DNA of 64,000 bases from Panicum virgatum (Eukaryota > Streptophyta > Magnoliopsida > Poales > Poaceae). Positions 1 to 9,978 of this stretch are shown piece after piece (positions within the stretch are counted from its first letter, which is position 1; each line of letters begins with the position of its first letter). Made by a program: the position numbers and the translations under genes. The notes beneath the pieces are model-generated. The model searched no databases, was not told the origin of the DNA, and saw only the letters and a list, made by a program, of their open reading frames with translations. Location of the stretch: the NCBI RefSeq assembly GCF_016808335.1, contig NC_053146.1:6983015-7047014 (forward strand), given 5' to 3'.

Positions 1-50
1 ATACAACAAAAGTAAAGCCAACAACCCATGTGTTCCATCTCATCTCTTAC

Positions 51-2567
51 CTGGTATGTGTATACACGGACTAGAGACTTTCCAGGCACAGATTTCTTGC
101 CTTTTGGTTTCCTTGAAATAACAAAATCGTCACCAAAGTTATCATCCGATGGCATACTCTTGCTTTTTGTTTGCCTGGAGGGAACGAATTCATCTCTGAA
201 GTTGCCTTCAGATGACATTGTTCTGGTGACCAATTGTTGCTGATATAATGGCAATTGTTCTATTTCATATTCTCTATCAGGTATCACCAACGGCATTTCT
301 GACTCGGTAGACTTATTACGCATCTTGCGAGCTTCAAACTTAGGAGGTTTCCCTGTACCAGGGGATAAACATAAAGTGAATTGAAGGACACACACAAGAG
401 GAAAGAAGAAATATAACCTCAGATCTTTGGAGGCCAAAAGATTTTTGAATCCTTCTAATTCAGGCAATGACCCAGGAGGTTTAATTGCTAAATAATTGAG
501 CAGTTACCTGCAAGAATAGCATCCACTGTAGTTTCTAACTTGTGGTGGACTCGGCATTCAGTCTTCGATATTATCTCAACAGCGCATGAAAATGTTGGGG
601 GGGCTTTTCTCTCAAGAATAGTCTTCTGGACTTTCCTCCTTTTTGCTTCCTCATCACCAAGAGTCACACTCTACATAAGAAACTTAAGATTATTACTTCC
701 ACTAACAGAATATCCAAGTCATTTTAACAGTTGAAATAGGGTAAAATGTTAGAAGGTTTCACATCTAAAATATGATATAGACAAATTTGAATAAAAAGTA
801 GATATACTGGGATCATCATGGTTTAGAATCTAAACCTGCACTAAATGTGCCATGCCAAGCTACATCACTAACTGATTGACTATTGCCCTTTAATGACCAT
901 CAGAAAGATGCTAAGTTTCAACAGCATAAAAATCAATTCAGTAAACAGGAAGAAATGCACCTCAATCCCACCAACGAGCATTTGCAAGCAAGGGTTTTTA
1001 ATTATGCTCTCAATTGTCACCCCATGAGCAGTTCCGACTAATTGAACACCTCTCTGAGCAATGGTGCTAGCTGCGATAGCTTCAAGTTCTGTACCAATCT
1101 CATCAATAACAATGACTTCCGGCATGTGATTTTCAACAGCTTCAATCATTACCTATAGAAAACAAAGTTTCCTTTCTGTCACTACACTCACTATAGTGAA
1201 GCATTTAAGAAAATGATCAAGACAATTCCTCATGGAAAATATGGAATTGTATCAAAGAACAACTCCGAGAACCTACATTATGCTGCATGGTAACTTTGGG
1301 AACTTGCATTCTCCTAGCACGTCCAATGCCAGAGTGAGGTACATCACCATCACCTCCTATTTCATTAGATGTATCCACTATAACCACACGTTTCTTACCT
1401 TCGTCTGCCAATATTCTAGCTATTTCCCTGTATTATTGAAAGCATCATCAGCAACAGATTACAACATTAATCAAATTATCATTGATCTTCTAAATTACCA
1501 TAACAAATTAATACATATGGCTGTCATTACATGGAACCATCTGCTGATCTAGAGAAGCAAAATGCATATTAGGTGATGTACCTGATCAGAGTAGTTTTCC
1601 CAACTCCAGGAGGTCCAATCACCAATATTGAACCACCGCTCACCACCAGATCACGGATCATCTCAGCACTACCAGATATAGCTCGACCGACACGGCAAGT
1701 CAGACCTATTATCTGTGACTTCCGGTTCCGGATAGCACTGATCCGGTGCAACGAGTGGTTGATCCCGGATCGGTTGTCCTCAGAGAAGTCGCCCACCTGT
1801 GAACAAACACAAACAATCCAACTGAGCAAAGCAACATCTCCACAACCAAAGGAATCCACAATATCAGGCTCAAAGCTACTTCGTGCAGATAGGGAATTTT
1901 CAATTATGAGATGGCAATATAGCACGCATCATGATCAACCGTTCATCACTAAGGAGCAGCTAGTCCATTTTCAAGACAGTGGCAGTTACTTATGAGTTAT
2001 GATCCAGAGCTGCTTTTGTGTACAGAGAATTTAGCCCAATTGCTCCAAACAAAGAATTTAAAAAAAGAATTTAGCTCATTTGCCTTTTCCAATTTTTTCA
2101 TCAAGGTATGAAGATGCCTCCAGCAGGCAAAATTAAATCACAGCTCGAGCGAACACCTTGGAGACGGACTGGCGGAGGTCATCGGCGGTGACGGGCTGGT
2201 CGGAGATGACCCAGTCCCCGGTCGGGAACCTTGCGATCGGGCGGCGACCGAGGTCCATGACGACCTCCACGAGCTCCCGCACCTCCGGGTGCTGCGCCAG
2301 CCCGCGCCGCATCCTCGCCGGCACCACCTCCAGGAACGCCTCCAGCTCGCCCCGGGGCCCCGCCGCCGCCTCGCCCGGCCCAGGCGCCGGCGCCGCGGCG
2401 GCGCCCCGCAGCGGCGCGCACAGCCGGTCCCCGGAGGGCCGGCGCACGGGCGGCTGCTGCGCCTGCGGGACCGCCGCGGCGCGGGGCCGCGCCCACGGCC
2501 GCCGCCGCGGCGAGGAGCGGCAGGCCGGGCGCGCGCGGAGCGGGGTCGGGTTGAGCGCCCTGAGCAT
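51..2567 (-). CDS. SPD1/Ycf45-like plastid AAA ATPase (SpoIIIAA-like), 3' end outside window
   Basis: Six exons can be read on the minus strand, all with GT-AG introns and compatible phases: 2157-2567, 1582-1796, 1277-1427, 961-1152, 508-670 and 51-352, giving at least 478 codons; the gene continues past the left edge. The start is the ATG at 2565-2567. The N-terminus is rich in Arg, Pro, Ala and Ser and has few acidic residues, as expected for a plastid transit peptide. Walker A (GPPGVGKT) lies near residues 198-205 and Walker B (VIVIDE) near 272-277, after a conserved block beginning [11 protein letters not shown]. This matches the plant/algal family of P-loop ATPases related to SpoIIIAA, which includes Arabidopsis SPD1 (seedling plastid development) and algal Ycf45; the recognition is from memory of the family. 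A plastid role is inferred. The expected C-terminal R3H/KH-like region would lie outside the window. The visible C-terminal part, from exon 6, is Lys/Ser/Asp-rich and has no recognised motif. Confidence 0.86.
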
Positions 2568-2592
2568 GGTGCTGGTGCTGGTGCTGGTGCTG
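2566..2592. repeat. GGTGCT hexanucleotide microsatellite in the 5' leader of the ATPase gene
   Basis: About four tandem GGTGCT/GCTGGT units lie immediately 5' of the minus-strand start codon, so they would be in the 5' leader. A TATA-like ATATACC on the minus strand lies near 2641-2648. Confidence 0.6.
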
Positions 2593-2768
2593 GCTACTGA
2601 CGGGTGGGGGTAGCTTGGGGAGGCGGGGAAATGGCGCGCGGGTATATGTAGCGGGGCGGGATATTTCGTCGAACAGGTGGCGCGCGGGGGAAGGGGAGGA
2701 GGCTGTGGGGAAAACGTGAGGGTATCGGAGGAAGGAAGATTCCGGCGGAGTACTGCGACCCACCCGGG

Positions 2769-3392
2769 CAGGGTTCAACTTACCGACCGTAACCGTCGGC
2801 CTCCGGTTCCGGTATACCGGACCGGTTTGGCCGGTTACCGGTCGGAACCGGATAAATTCAAATTTAAATTCAAACTTCCCCGTTCAACCGGTTCGTACCG
2901 GTATACCGGCCGGTTAGACCGGTTTACCGGCCGGTTTGACCGGTAACCGGCCGGTTTGACCGGTAACCGGCCGGTTTGACTGGTAACCAGTCAAATTCAA
3001 TTTTTTTTCTTTTTGATTTAAATTCAAATGCCCGCAAAGTATATTAAATAAATGTTTGTATAACATATTTTAGTCTAAATGAACCCTCCAACCCTCTTTT
3101 GTACTACTTTTACATTGTATTTGTATACTTTTGTATGCACGTTTTTTTGTTTAACTTTAAATCCCCGCAAACTATACTAAATGAACGAATTTTTGAGAAA
3201 ATTTGACACCATTAAATTTGACGCATCTTGAAGTATTTTTAGGAATTTTTTGAGAATTTTTCATTTTTTTGAATTCAAATTTAAATTTTGAATTTGGACC
3301 GGTTTATACCGGATCAAACCGGAACCGGTCCGGACCGGTTTGACCGGTAACCGGTCAAACCGGACCGGTTACCGACGGTTAGGGGAACCATG
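2769..3392. mobile_element. Non-autonomous hAT-like element with 8-bp TSD, full of ACCGGT palindromes
   Basis: The 8-bp direct repeat CACCCGGG occurs at 2761-2768 and again at 3393-3400. Between them lies a 624-bp segment with imperfect inverted ends (CAGGGTTCAACTTACCG at the left; CATGGTTCCCCTAACCG as the reverse complement of the right). An 8-bp duplication with ends of the CA(G/T)GGTTC type fits the hAT superfamily. Both subterminal regions are dense in CCGGTTTGACCGGTAACCGG units and the centre is AT-rich. There is no transposase frame, so it would depend on an autonomous relative. It lies about 200 bp upstream of the ATPase start codon and may therefore affect that promoter. Confidence 0.8.
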
Positions 3393-5099
3393 CACCCGGG
3401 CCGGAGCAGAGAGTTCCACCAATGGCGGGGACGTGAGGGACTCTTCCATGCCGTTAGCTACCGCGGCGTGCTGGGTAGGCGCGGCCCATGGACCACCATT
3501 TTTTTGTACTCGAGTAGTTCTCTTCCTCGCGGGCAAAAATCTCTTTTACTACTTTATGAGTATCTTTAAACCACTCAATTTCATTGGTTCAATAAAAACA
3601 TTTACGTTGCCTTAGTGGCTGGAGGCTATATATCGCCCGAGCTACAAAGTAGCAATCCATCACCTGAAGGATTTTAGATGGGCTGTTATCTGGAATTCGA
3701 CTCAATATATAGTTTCTTGATTTGTTTCATGTGGCCTATCACTCTAAATGTTTATCCAGCCATGTTCGAGACCCACTTAACCACTAACATCTTGCTGTGT
3801 GCCTGTATACGTGACGTGATTTATTTTGTTTTTTTCGCTTTTATTTTCTTCATCTCTCGTTCCTTTTTATTCTTTTATTATCTGTTTCATCTTCTTCCGC
3901 CCTTTCTTTCTTGTCGCCATCTTTATTTTTTCTTTTGTATCTTGCTAATCTATTTAGTTATTTATTTATTTCTCTTTTCTCTTATTTACTTATTTAAACT
4001 TTCTTATTATATGTTTAGTTGTTTTATTTCCAGCACCAACCACACAGCTGGGGCTCACGACCCATGCTATTTTACCTTTTTTTTCTTTTCACTTTTTTCT
4101 TATTTTTTTAAGATATTTATTTCCTTCCACTTTTTCCTTTCTATTTTTAATTTTATCTTTCTAATCCACCTTTGGTTGCACGTGCATCGAACAGTCTTCG
4201 CTTCTCATATTCTGTAGATGCTTTATTATGTATGAATATGAATGCAGCTATACAGGTAGTGTTGATTCTCTAGTTGATTTATTATGCATGTGCACATGTA
4301 GCTTATGCGTGTGTGCACCCATGCAAACGTATTGATTCTAACCTATGTAGCCATATAGCTCGTGTTTGCTATTTGACTATTATTCTTTTTTTTCTTTTCC
4401 ATTCTTTGTTTTTTCCTCTCCATCATCTTATTTTTACTTTTTATTTTTTTTCCTAAAAGAATGCATACACAAAAACTTTTTATTACTCCTTATTATTCAA
4501 TTTGTTTATCCATTTATGTTTTATAGATAGTTATATTTTGTTCTGTGCTCATAATATAATAGTTCGAGGTGTATAATTTATTTGTTCACTCTGTAGATTA
4601 AATTGTTCGGTCATATTGAATCATTTGTTCGTGATGTTTAATGTTTTGTTCATTCTATATTATTATTTGTTCGTTATGTGTAAATTTTTTGTTCGTAAAA
4701 TAATTATTTATTCGTGTTGTTAAAATATTTGTTCCTAGTAGCTGAAACTAATTATTTAATATTAAAAAATATATTTTTTAAAATATCGTGCAAACATAGT
4801 CAATTGCGATCTTGATTTGAAGATCTCGTCATAAGAAACATTATGGTGAAATCAAAATTTAATTTAGATACTCGATTTGGAATTTATAACTTTTTTTCGT
4901 TGAACGTATCTTTCTGGTTGAGTCACAATTTTATATTTTTTTTATTTTACTACACACATCGCTTTCACTAGACTATGCGCGCACTGCATATGGTAGACTT
5001 ACAGTTGATAGACTTTTTTTATTGTGAAATGTGTTGCGCACGTAAAACATCCCAGTTGGGCTGACGGCCCATTAAAATTTTCGGAGGCGGAACGAACCG

Positions 5100-5138
5100 C
5101 GCTTCAGGTGACAGTTGGGCCAAACGTCACCTGAAGCG
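5100..5138. repeat. Perfect 13-bp inverted repeat with 13-nt loop
   Basis: The arms CGCTTCAGGTGAC (5100-5112) and GTCACCTGAAGCG (5126-5138) are exact reverse complements around a 13-nt centre. The setting is a locally GC-rich patch in an AT-rich spacer. It could be the tip of a decayed foldback transposon; no TSD was seen. Confidence 0.6.
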
Positions 5139-5465
5139 ACACCTAATCGCGCCCGCCTTAGTGTGCCAATATATTTAGTTTTGGAGTTTGAAGCCTTTCT
5201 TTCAAGATTGAAAATCTTGCAGTCATAGAGACGCACAAAACGTGTAGAAATAGTAGGACGAGACGGTTCACCAAATCTATACCTATATATATTTTTAAAG
5301 TAAGTAAAGTTTCCATCTAAATTTTTGGTTTGGTCTGTCATGTGTAATTGACATGCGGTCTTAGTCCATTCCGTATGTGAGTCGAATAAGTCCTCCGTCC
5401 ACGACTCGATCATGTAATTCTCTACAAATTAATGCACAACACAGGCAACTATACATATCCAATAC

Positions 5466-5553
5466 TTATATCAACTTTATCCATAGCAATGCATGGGCAT
5501 AATAGCATAGTTATATCAACTTTGTCCGTAGCAATGCACGGGCATAATAATAT
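5466..5553. repeat. Two-copy tandem repeat, about 44 bp
   Basis: Two adjacent copies share the pattern TTATATCAACTTT-TCC-TAGCAATGCA-GGGCATAATA, with a few substitutions. The GTAGCAATGCACGGGCATA core resembles sequences found at the ends of some grass transposons, but no complete element is recognisable. Confidence 0.6.
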
Positions 5554-6389
5554 TACTATTGGTCTTGGAGAACCAAGTTATATAGAGGCTGAGCTTAGCT
5601 AAATGCAGTTAGCTGGAGGCAGGCCCAGTATGAAAAGTGTGGGTATTCAAAAATTCAAAAGCTATAAAAAATAGCTATTTCAGCTCTATTTTTTTAGCAT
5701 GTACTATTCTTGTCCACCATTGATTATCATTAAGAACAATGGATATTCAATGAATACTCTTGAATACCTTGGGCCTGCTCCTGCAGTTGTGGTTTACTGC
5801 CATGAGTTACTTTTTAGTGTATATTATTATTCTTCGTGTTATTCATATTGAAATGGCTCTTGTAGTAGTGTATGGTTAGTGTAAAATTACGTTTAGAATT
5901 AGCAATGGTAAATGATAATCCATTTCTTCAGTTTAATCTCACTTTATTGTTCCGAGCAATGGGCATACTATGGATCAGCCAATCGGTCCCATCTTCCAAA
6001 CAATCCAAGAGCTTGTCGTCCATAGGCCGTGTCCACGGGAGATAAGTCAGAAAGGGGGGCAAGATGCTCGGGGGCTCCAGGCATCAGGTTTTGTGGACGA
6101 GAGAGCAGAAGGGGTTGCTTTTGGAGATTGGTCTCTCTCACTATGCCAACATCTCCCTTTCGCCTCTTCTCCTTGCTTCCGTTGGCCCGCTTCAAGGTTT
6201 TTTGCTTACTTACGTTAAAAAAAGGTTTTTTGCTTGCTGTTCCAACGCGACAACTGGTTCTCCAAGCCAAACTAGAGGCTCTCCTTGCATGAGCAAGTCG
6301 TCTGCAACTCTGCATTTCCAACAAGAAATAGCATGGGGTGGCATTCCGCGAAAGCTATTCATCACGCGCGCGAGTGGCAGTCAAGCCGT

Positions 6390-8026
6390 TGAAAGCATCT
6401 AGGCCCCTAATTCGAGTTTTGGTAATTAATGACAACGGTTTGTGGATTAACGATTTCATTTGAGAAGATGAGTATAGGTTGATTCACGGATGAAAGACAT
6501 TTGGTTGTGAACGTATGGAGTTTTGGAGATGATGAGTAAAGCTCGGGCTCAAGGCAAAGGTATAAAATAGGGCTTTTACATTTTACCGGTCACAAGGCGT
6601 TTAGTGGATGAAAAGTGACCGGATTTGTTGGATAGTTAGCCGTACTATCAAGAGGGGTTGTGTACTCATGCTTGACGGGTCTTTAGTGCCATTTTGCTCA
6701 AAATGTCTAGTTGCATGCATGAGGGCTAACGGCGTTTTGAAAAGTTTTGAAATAGACTAAGTTCGAGCTCACTGAGTAACGGCGGACAGTCCGCACCTGA
6801 GGGGCGGACAGTCCGCGCCCGTTCCAGAGAGCTTGCAGAGGCTCTGGTGGGCTGGCGGACTGTCCGGCCCAGAGGGGCGGACAGTCCGCGATCGTTCCAG
6901 AGAGCTTGCAGAGGCTCTGGTGGGCTGGCGGACAGTCCGGCCCAGTTGGGCGGACGGTCCGCTACTGTATTTCTTTTTTTACCAGAAAGGGTGTCTCTCT
7001 GGTGTGGGCTTCAAAGTTAAACTGCGGACGGTCCGCTCCTGAGGCGCGGACGGTCCGCAGGCTAATCTCAAAGTTGTTCCAGAGACGATGTTAGTCTCTG
7101 GTGGGGTTGGAACTCTTAACTGCGGACGGTCCGCCACTGGGGCGCGGACGGTCCGCCAGGGCTTAACGGCTAGTTCTGACATGCATTAAATGCACTCTGA
7201 CTCACTGGTTTATAACGGCGGACAGTCCGGTTTTTGAATCGCGGACGGTCCGCGACTTCGCAGAAAAGAGTGTAACGGCTAGTTTTTGGAGGGATGTCTA
7301 TATATACCCAATGCCCGGCCATTGGGTGGCTCTCTTGGCCATTTGGATTGCATTCTTGACATATTAGAGCTAAGGCATCCCTCTCTCACACACACTTGCT
7401 TAGAGATTGCATTTTTTGAGAGTGTGAGAGCTTCCTAGTGCATTGCATCAAGAGTTTGAGCTTTGTGGCATTAGGGATACTTCAAGCAAGCGTCATCAAC
7501 TTGTTACTCTTGGGAGTTGCCGCTCCCTAGACGGCTTGGAGAAGTGGATTTCGTGGAGCACCTCCAAGGAGATTGTTGAGGAGCCCCGATTTCGGTTGTG
7601 AGAGGTCTTGTGCTCACCTCACCGGAGTGGTGAAGAGCAACTCTAGTGGAATCGAGGTGTGGAGCGGTTCCTTGATTCAAGCCGGCTCAAGATCAAGAGG
7701 TTCTTGATAGAGGAGCGGTTGATTCTTGGAATCCACCTCAACGTGGATTAGGGGTGACCGGCAAGTCATCGACACCACGGGATAATTTCTTGTGTCAAGC
7801 TTGGTTACTACTCTTGCTCTCTTTAATACTTGCATTTACTTTGAGCAATTTTCTTTACTAGAGCTTGAATTGTGTCTTGTCACCCTAGGTTGCAAACCCA
7901 TCTAGAGATAGTAATAGCTTGACATAGGGCTTTCTTTTGTTACTAATTAAATTTCTCTAGTGGTATTGGTTTTAGTTTTTAAACCGCCTATTCACCCCCC
8001 CTCTAGTCGGTGTTCTTGATCCTACA
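6390..8026 (+). repeat. Sirevirus 5' LTR
   Basis: It begins TGAAAGCATCTAGGCCCC and ends GATCCTACA just before the primer binding site. It carries a cluster of twelve GGACNGTCC palindromes (6782-7253) and an internal tandem repeat of about 73 bp (around 6823-6965). A TATA-like TATATATACCC lies at 7300-7310, and the transcribed R/U5 region should follow. It looks identical to the copy at 16512-18148. Confidence 0.93.
6782..7253. promoter_or_regulatory. Array of 12 GCGGACNGTCCGC palindromes in the LTR
   Basis: Twelve copies of the core GGAC(A/G/T)GTCC occur here, most extended to GCGGAC-GTCCGC and often in pairs about 20 bp apart. They lie in the U3 part of the LTR, upstream of the TATA-like sequence. 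Clustered palindromes are a reported feature of Sirevirus LTRs. Whether they bind a protein, form cruciforms or act in RNA is not known from the sequence. The array is repeated in the second LTR at 16904-17375. Confidence 0.75.
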
Positions 8027-8085
8027 AGTGGTACCAGAGCTAAGTACTCCATTAATTAAGGATTTAACCATCTTGGAGTAGAACA

Positions 8086-9978
8086 ATGACTAGTGATCAT
8101 GGGATTCATGTTGGGAAGCCACCGTTCTTTGATGGGAACAATTATGATTATTGGAAGACTAGGATGTCGGCTCATCTCAAAGCCATGAGTAGAAAGCTAT
8201 GGAGAGTAGTAAATGATGGATATGTCATTTTGGACCCAAAGAGTTTGACACCCCTAGATGAGGAAAATGAGACACTAAATGATCAAGGGGTTAATGTGCT
8301 CTTTAGTGCTCTTGATGTAAATGAATTCAATAGAGTCAAGAGCCTCACAAATGCAAATGACATATGGAAGAAGCTCATGGAAATTCATGAGGGTACATCA
8401 ACGGTGAAGGAGGCCAAGCTATACTTGCTTAAAGGAAATTTTAGTGAATTCACCATGAAGAAGGATGAGAGCATAGCCGAGATGTTCAACCGGCTAAATG
8501 ACATTGTAAATGATCTCAAGGGACTTGGATTTGAGGTACCGGATGGGGATTTCAACCACAAGTTTCTTAGATGTCTTCCGGAAAGATATGACACAATTGT
8601 GACCTTACTTGTAAGGTCAAATGTGAAGACCGCAACTCCCACACAAATATTGGGAGAAATTCTCACCCATGACATGTTCAAGAAATCTCAAGATGAAGCT
8701 CATGGTGGAGAAATTGATATGAAAAAGAAAAGTGTGGCATTCAAAGCTCAAGATAGCAAAAATGAAGAAGAAAGTGGATGCCAAGAAGAAGAATCGGATG
8801 AGGAGATGGCTCTTTTTGTCAAGAGATTCAATAGAATGATGAGCAAGAAGAGCTTTGGCAAGAGAGGTCAATCATCAAGAAAAAATCCTTTTGTGGACAA
8901 GACTTGCTTCAATTGTGGTGAAGTAGGTCATATCATTGTCAATTGTCCAAATAAGAAAAAGGACAAGAAAAATGATGAAAAGAAGAAGAAGAAGTTCATC
9001 AAGAAGAAAAAGAATGGCCAAGCTTATTTTGTTGAATGGGATTCCGATGCAAGCTCCGATGATGATGATGATGATGACAAGCCATCCAAGGGAGTTGCCG
9101 GGATCGCCATCAAGGAGGCTCCATCACTCTTCTCTACACCACATTGTCTTATGGCAAAAGGTGGTGCAAAGGTACAACAAGATGATGAACTTGATGAACT
9201 TTCATATGATGATCTTGTTGAAATGCTTAATGATGCCGATGAATTCATGACAAAGGAAAAGGCTAAATTGAGGGACTTGAAGTTGAAGTTTACTTCTCTT
9301 CAAGATTCCTATGAGGAGCTAAAGACTTCTCATGAGAATCTCGAAGAAACTCATGAGAAGCTTGAGGAAGCTCACAATACCTTGCTTAGTCATGAAAGAA
9401 AAGCAACATTGAGCATTGGTGTTAGTTGTGATTTAATTGATGATAAATCTTGTGGTTCTAGCTCTACTAGTTCTTTGTGCACTAAAATTGATAACTCATC
9501 TTGCAATAAATCTCTCATTATGGAAAATGATTTGTTAAAGAAAGAGGTTACTTGCTTGACTAATGATTTGAGAAAATGCTATGATAGTAGAGCAAAGTTT
9601 AATCATTGTTGGGCAAGCCAAAAGTTCACCTTGAACAAGCAAGGGTTTGGATATATTCCTAAGAAAGGGAAGAAGGCTTTTGTGCAAACCAAAACTACCT
9701 TTGTGAAGAGTAGTGGCAAGCCATATTGTGAAAAATGCAAGAAGGTTGGACATGTTGAGAAGAATTGCACCAACAAGAAAGTCATATCCTTTGATTCAAG
9801 TTACATGCTTATGAAAAATTCAAATGGCAATGTTAGTGCAAAATTTGTTGGGATACCTATAAATGGTGCTAAAAAGAATGCCATTTGGGTGCCAAAAGTC
9901 TTGGTCACTAATGTGGTTACTAACGTTCAAGGACCCAAGAAAGTTTGGGTACCTAAAAAGGTTACTTCCTATTTGTAG
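8086..9978 (+). CDS. gag: Sirevirus Gag polyprotein
   Basis: This 630-residue frame begins at the first ATG after the primer binding site. The N-terminal half is the copia Gag/UBN2-type domain (FFDGNNYDYWKTRM near residues 14-27). A CCHC zinc knuckle (CFNCGEVGHIIVNC) lies near residue 275, followed by a Lys-rich run and an Asp-rich run. A heptad-like, probably coiled-coil segment covers about 375-440, and a second CCHC motif (CEKCKKVGHVEKNC) lies near 547. The long, coiled-coil-bearing Gag is typical of Sireviruses. The frame ends with one UAG and the same frame continues straight into pol, so a readthrough Gag-Pol is possible. The capsid and RNA-packaging role is inferred from the family. 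Confidence 0.93.
   Translation: MTSDHGIHVGKPPFFDGNNYDYWKTRMSAHLKAMSRKLWRVVNDGYVILDPKSLTPLDEENETLNDQGVNVLFSALDVNEFNRVKSLTNANDIWKKLMEIHEGTSTVKEAKLYLLKGNFSEFTMKKDESIAEMFNRLNDIVNDLKGLGFEVPDGDFNHKFLRCLPERYDTIVTLLVRSNVKTATPTQILGEILTHDMFKKSQDEAHGGEIDMKKKSVAFKAQDSKNEEESGCQEEESDEEMALFVKRFNRMMSKKSFGKRGQSSRKNPFVDKTCFNCGEVGHIIVNCPNKKKDKKNDEKKKKKFIKKKKNGQAYFVEWDSDASSDDDDDDDKPSKGVAGIAIKEAPSLFSTPHCLMAKGGAKVQQDDELDELSYDDLVEMLNDADEFMTKEKAKLRDLKLKFTSLQDSYEELKTSHENLEETHEKLEEAHNTLLSHERKATLSIGVSCDLIDDKSCGSSSTSSLCTKIDNSSCNKSLIMENDLLKKEVTCLTNDLRKCYDSRAKFNHCWASQKFTLNKQGFGYIPKKGKKAFVQTKTTFVKSSGKPYCEKCKKVGHVEKNCTNKKVISFDSSYMLMKNSNGNVSAKFVGIPINGAKKNAIWVPKVLVTNVVTNVQGPKKVWVPKKVTSYL

Larger units (their letters stand above)
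3401..6389. other. AT-rich intergenic spacer, no supported gene
   Basis: No gene is supported here. The stretches 3830-4180 and 4370-4460 are polypyrimidine (TTTTC-rich) and give only low-complexity open frames. A 113-codon minus-strand frame at 5072-5413 and overlapping frames at 5968-6402 match nothing I recognise and have no consistent codon bias. A short perfect inverted repeat (5100-5138) and a two-copy tandem repeat (5466-5553) are listed separately. Confidence 0.6.

Noticed and set aside
3678..4217. 179-codon frame in the spacer
   Set aside because: It is almost entirely Phe/Leu/Ile/Ser from TTTTC-rich DNA, with no homologous content or codon bias.
6782..7253. GCGGAC-GTCCGC repeats considered as a CRISPR array
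   Set aside because: Spacing is irregular, units are palindromes of 13 bp within an LTR of a plant retrotransposon, and no cas-like gene is present.
8029..8040. TGGTACCAGAGC considered as a tRNA fragment
   Set aside because: It is only the primer binding site next to the LTR; no cloverleaf exists around it. The same applies to 47000-47013 and 31176-31189.
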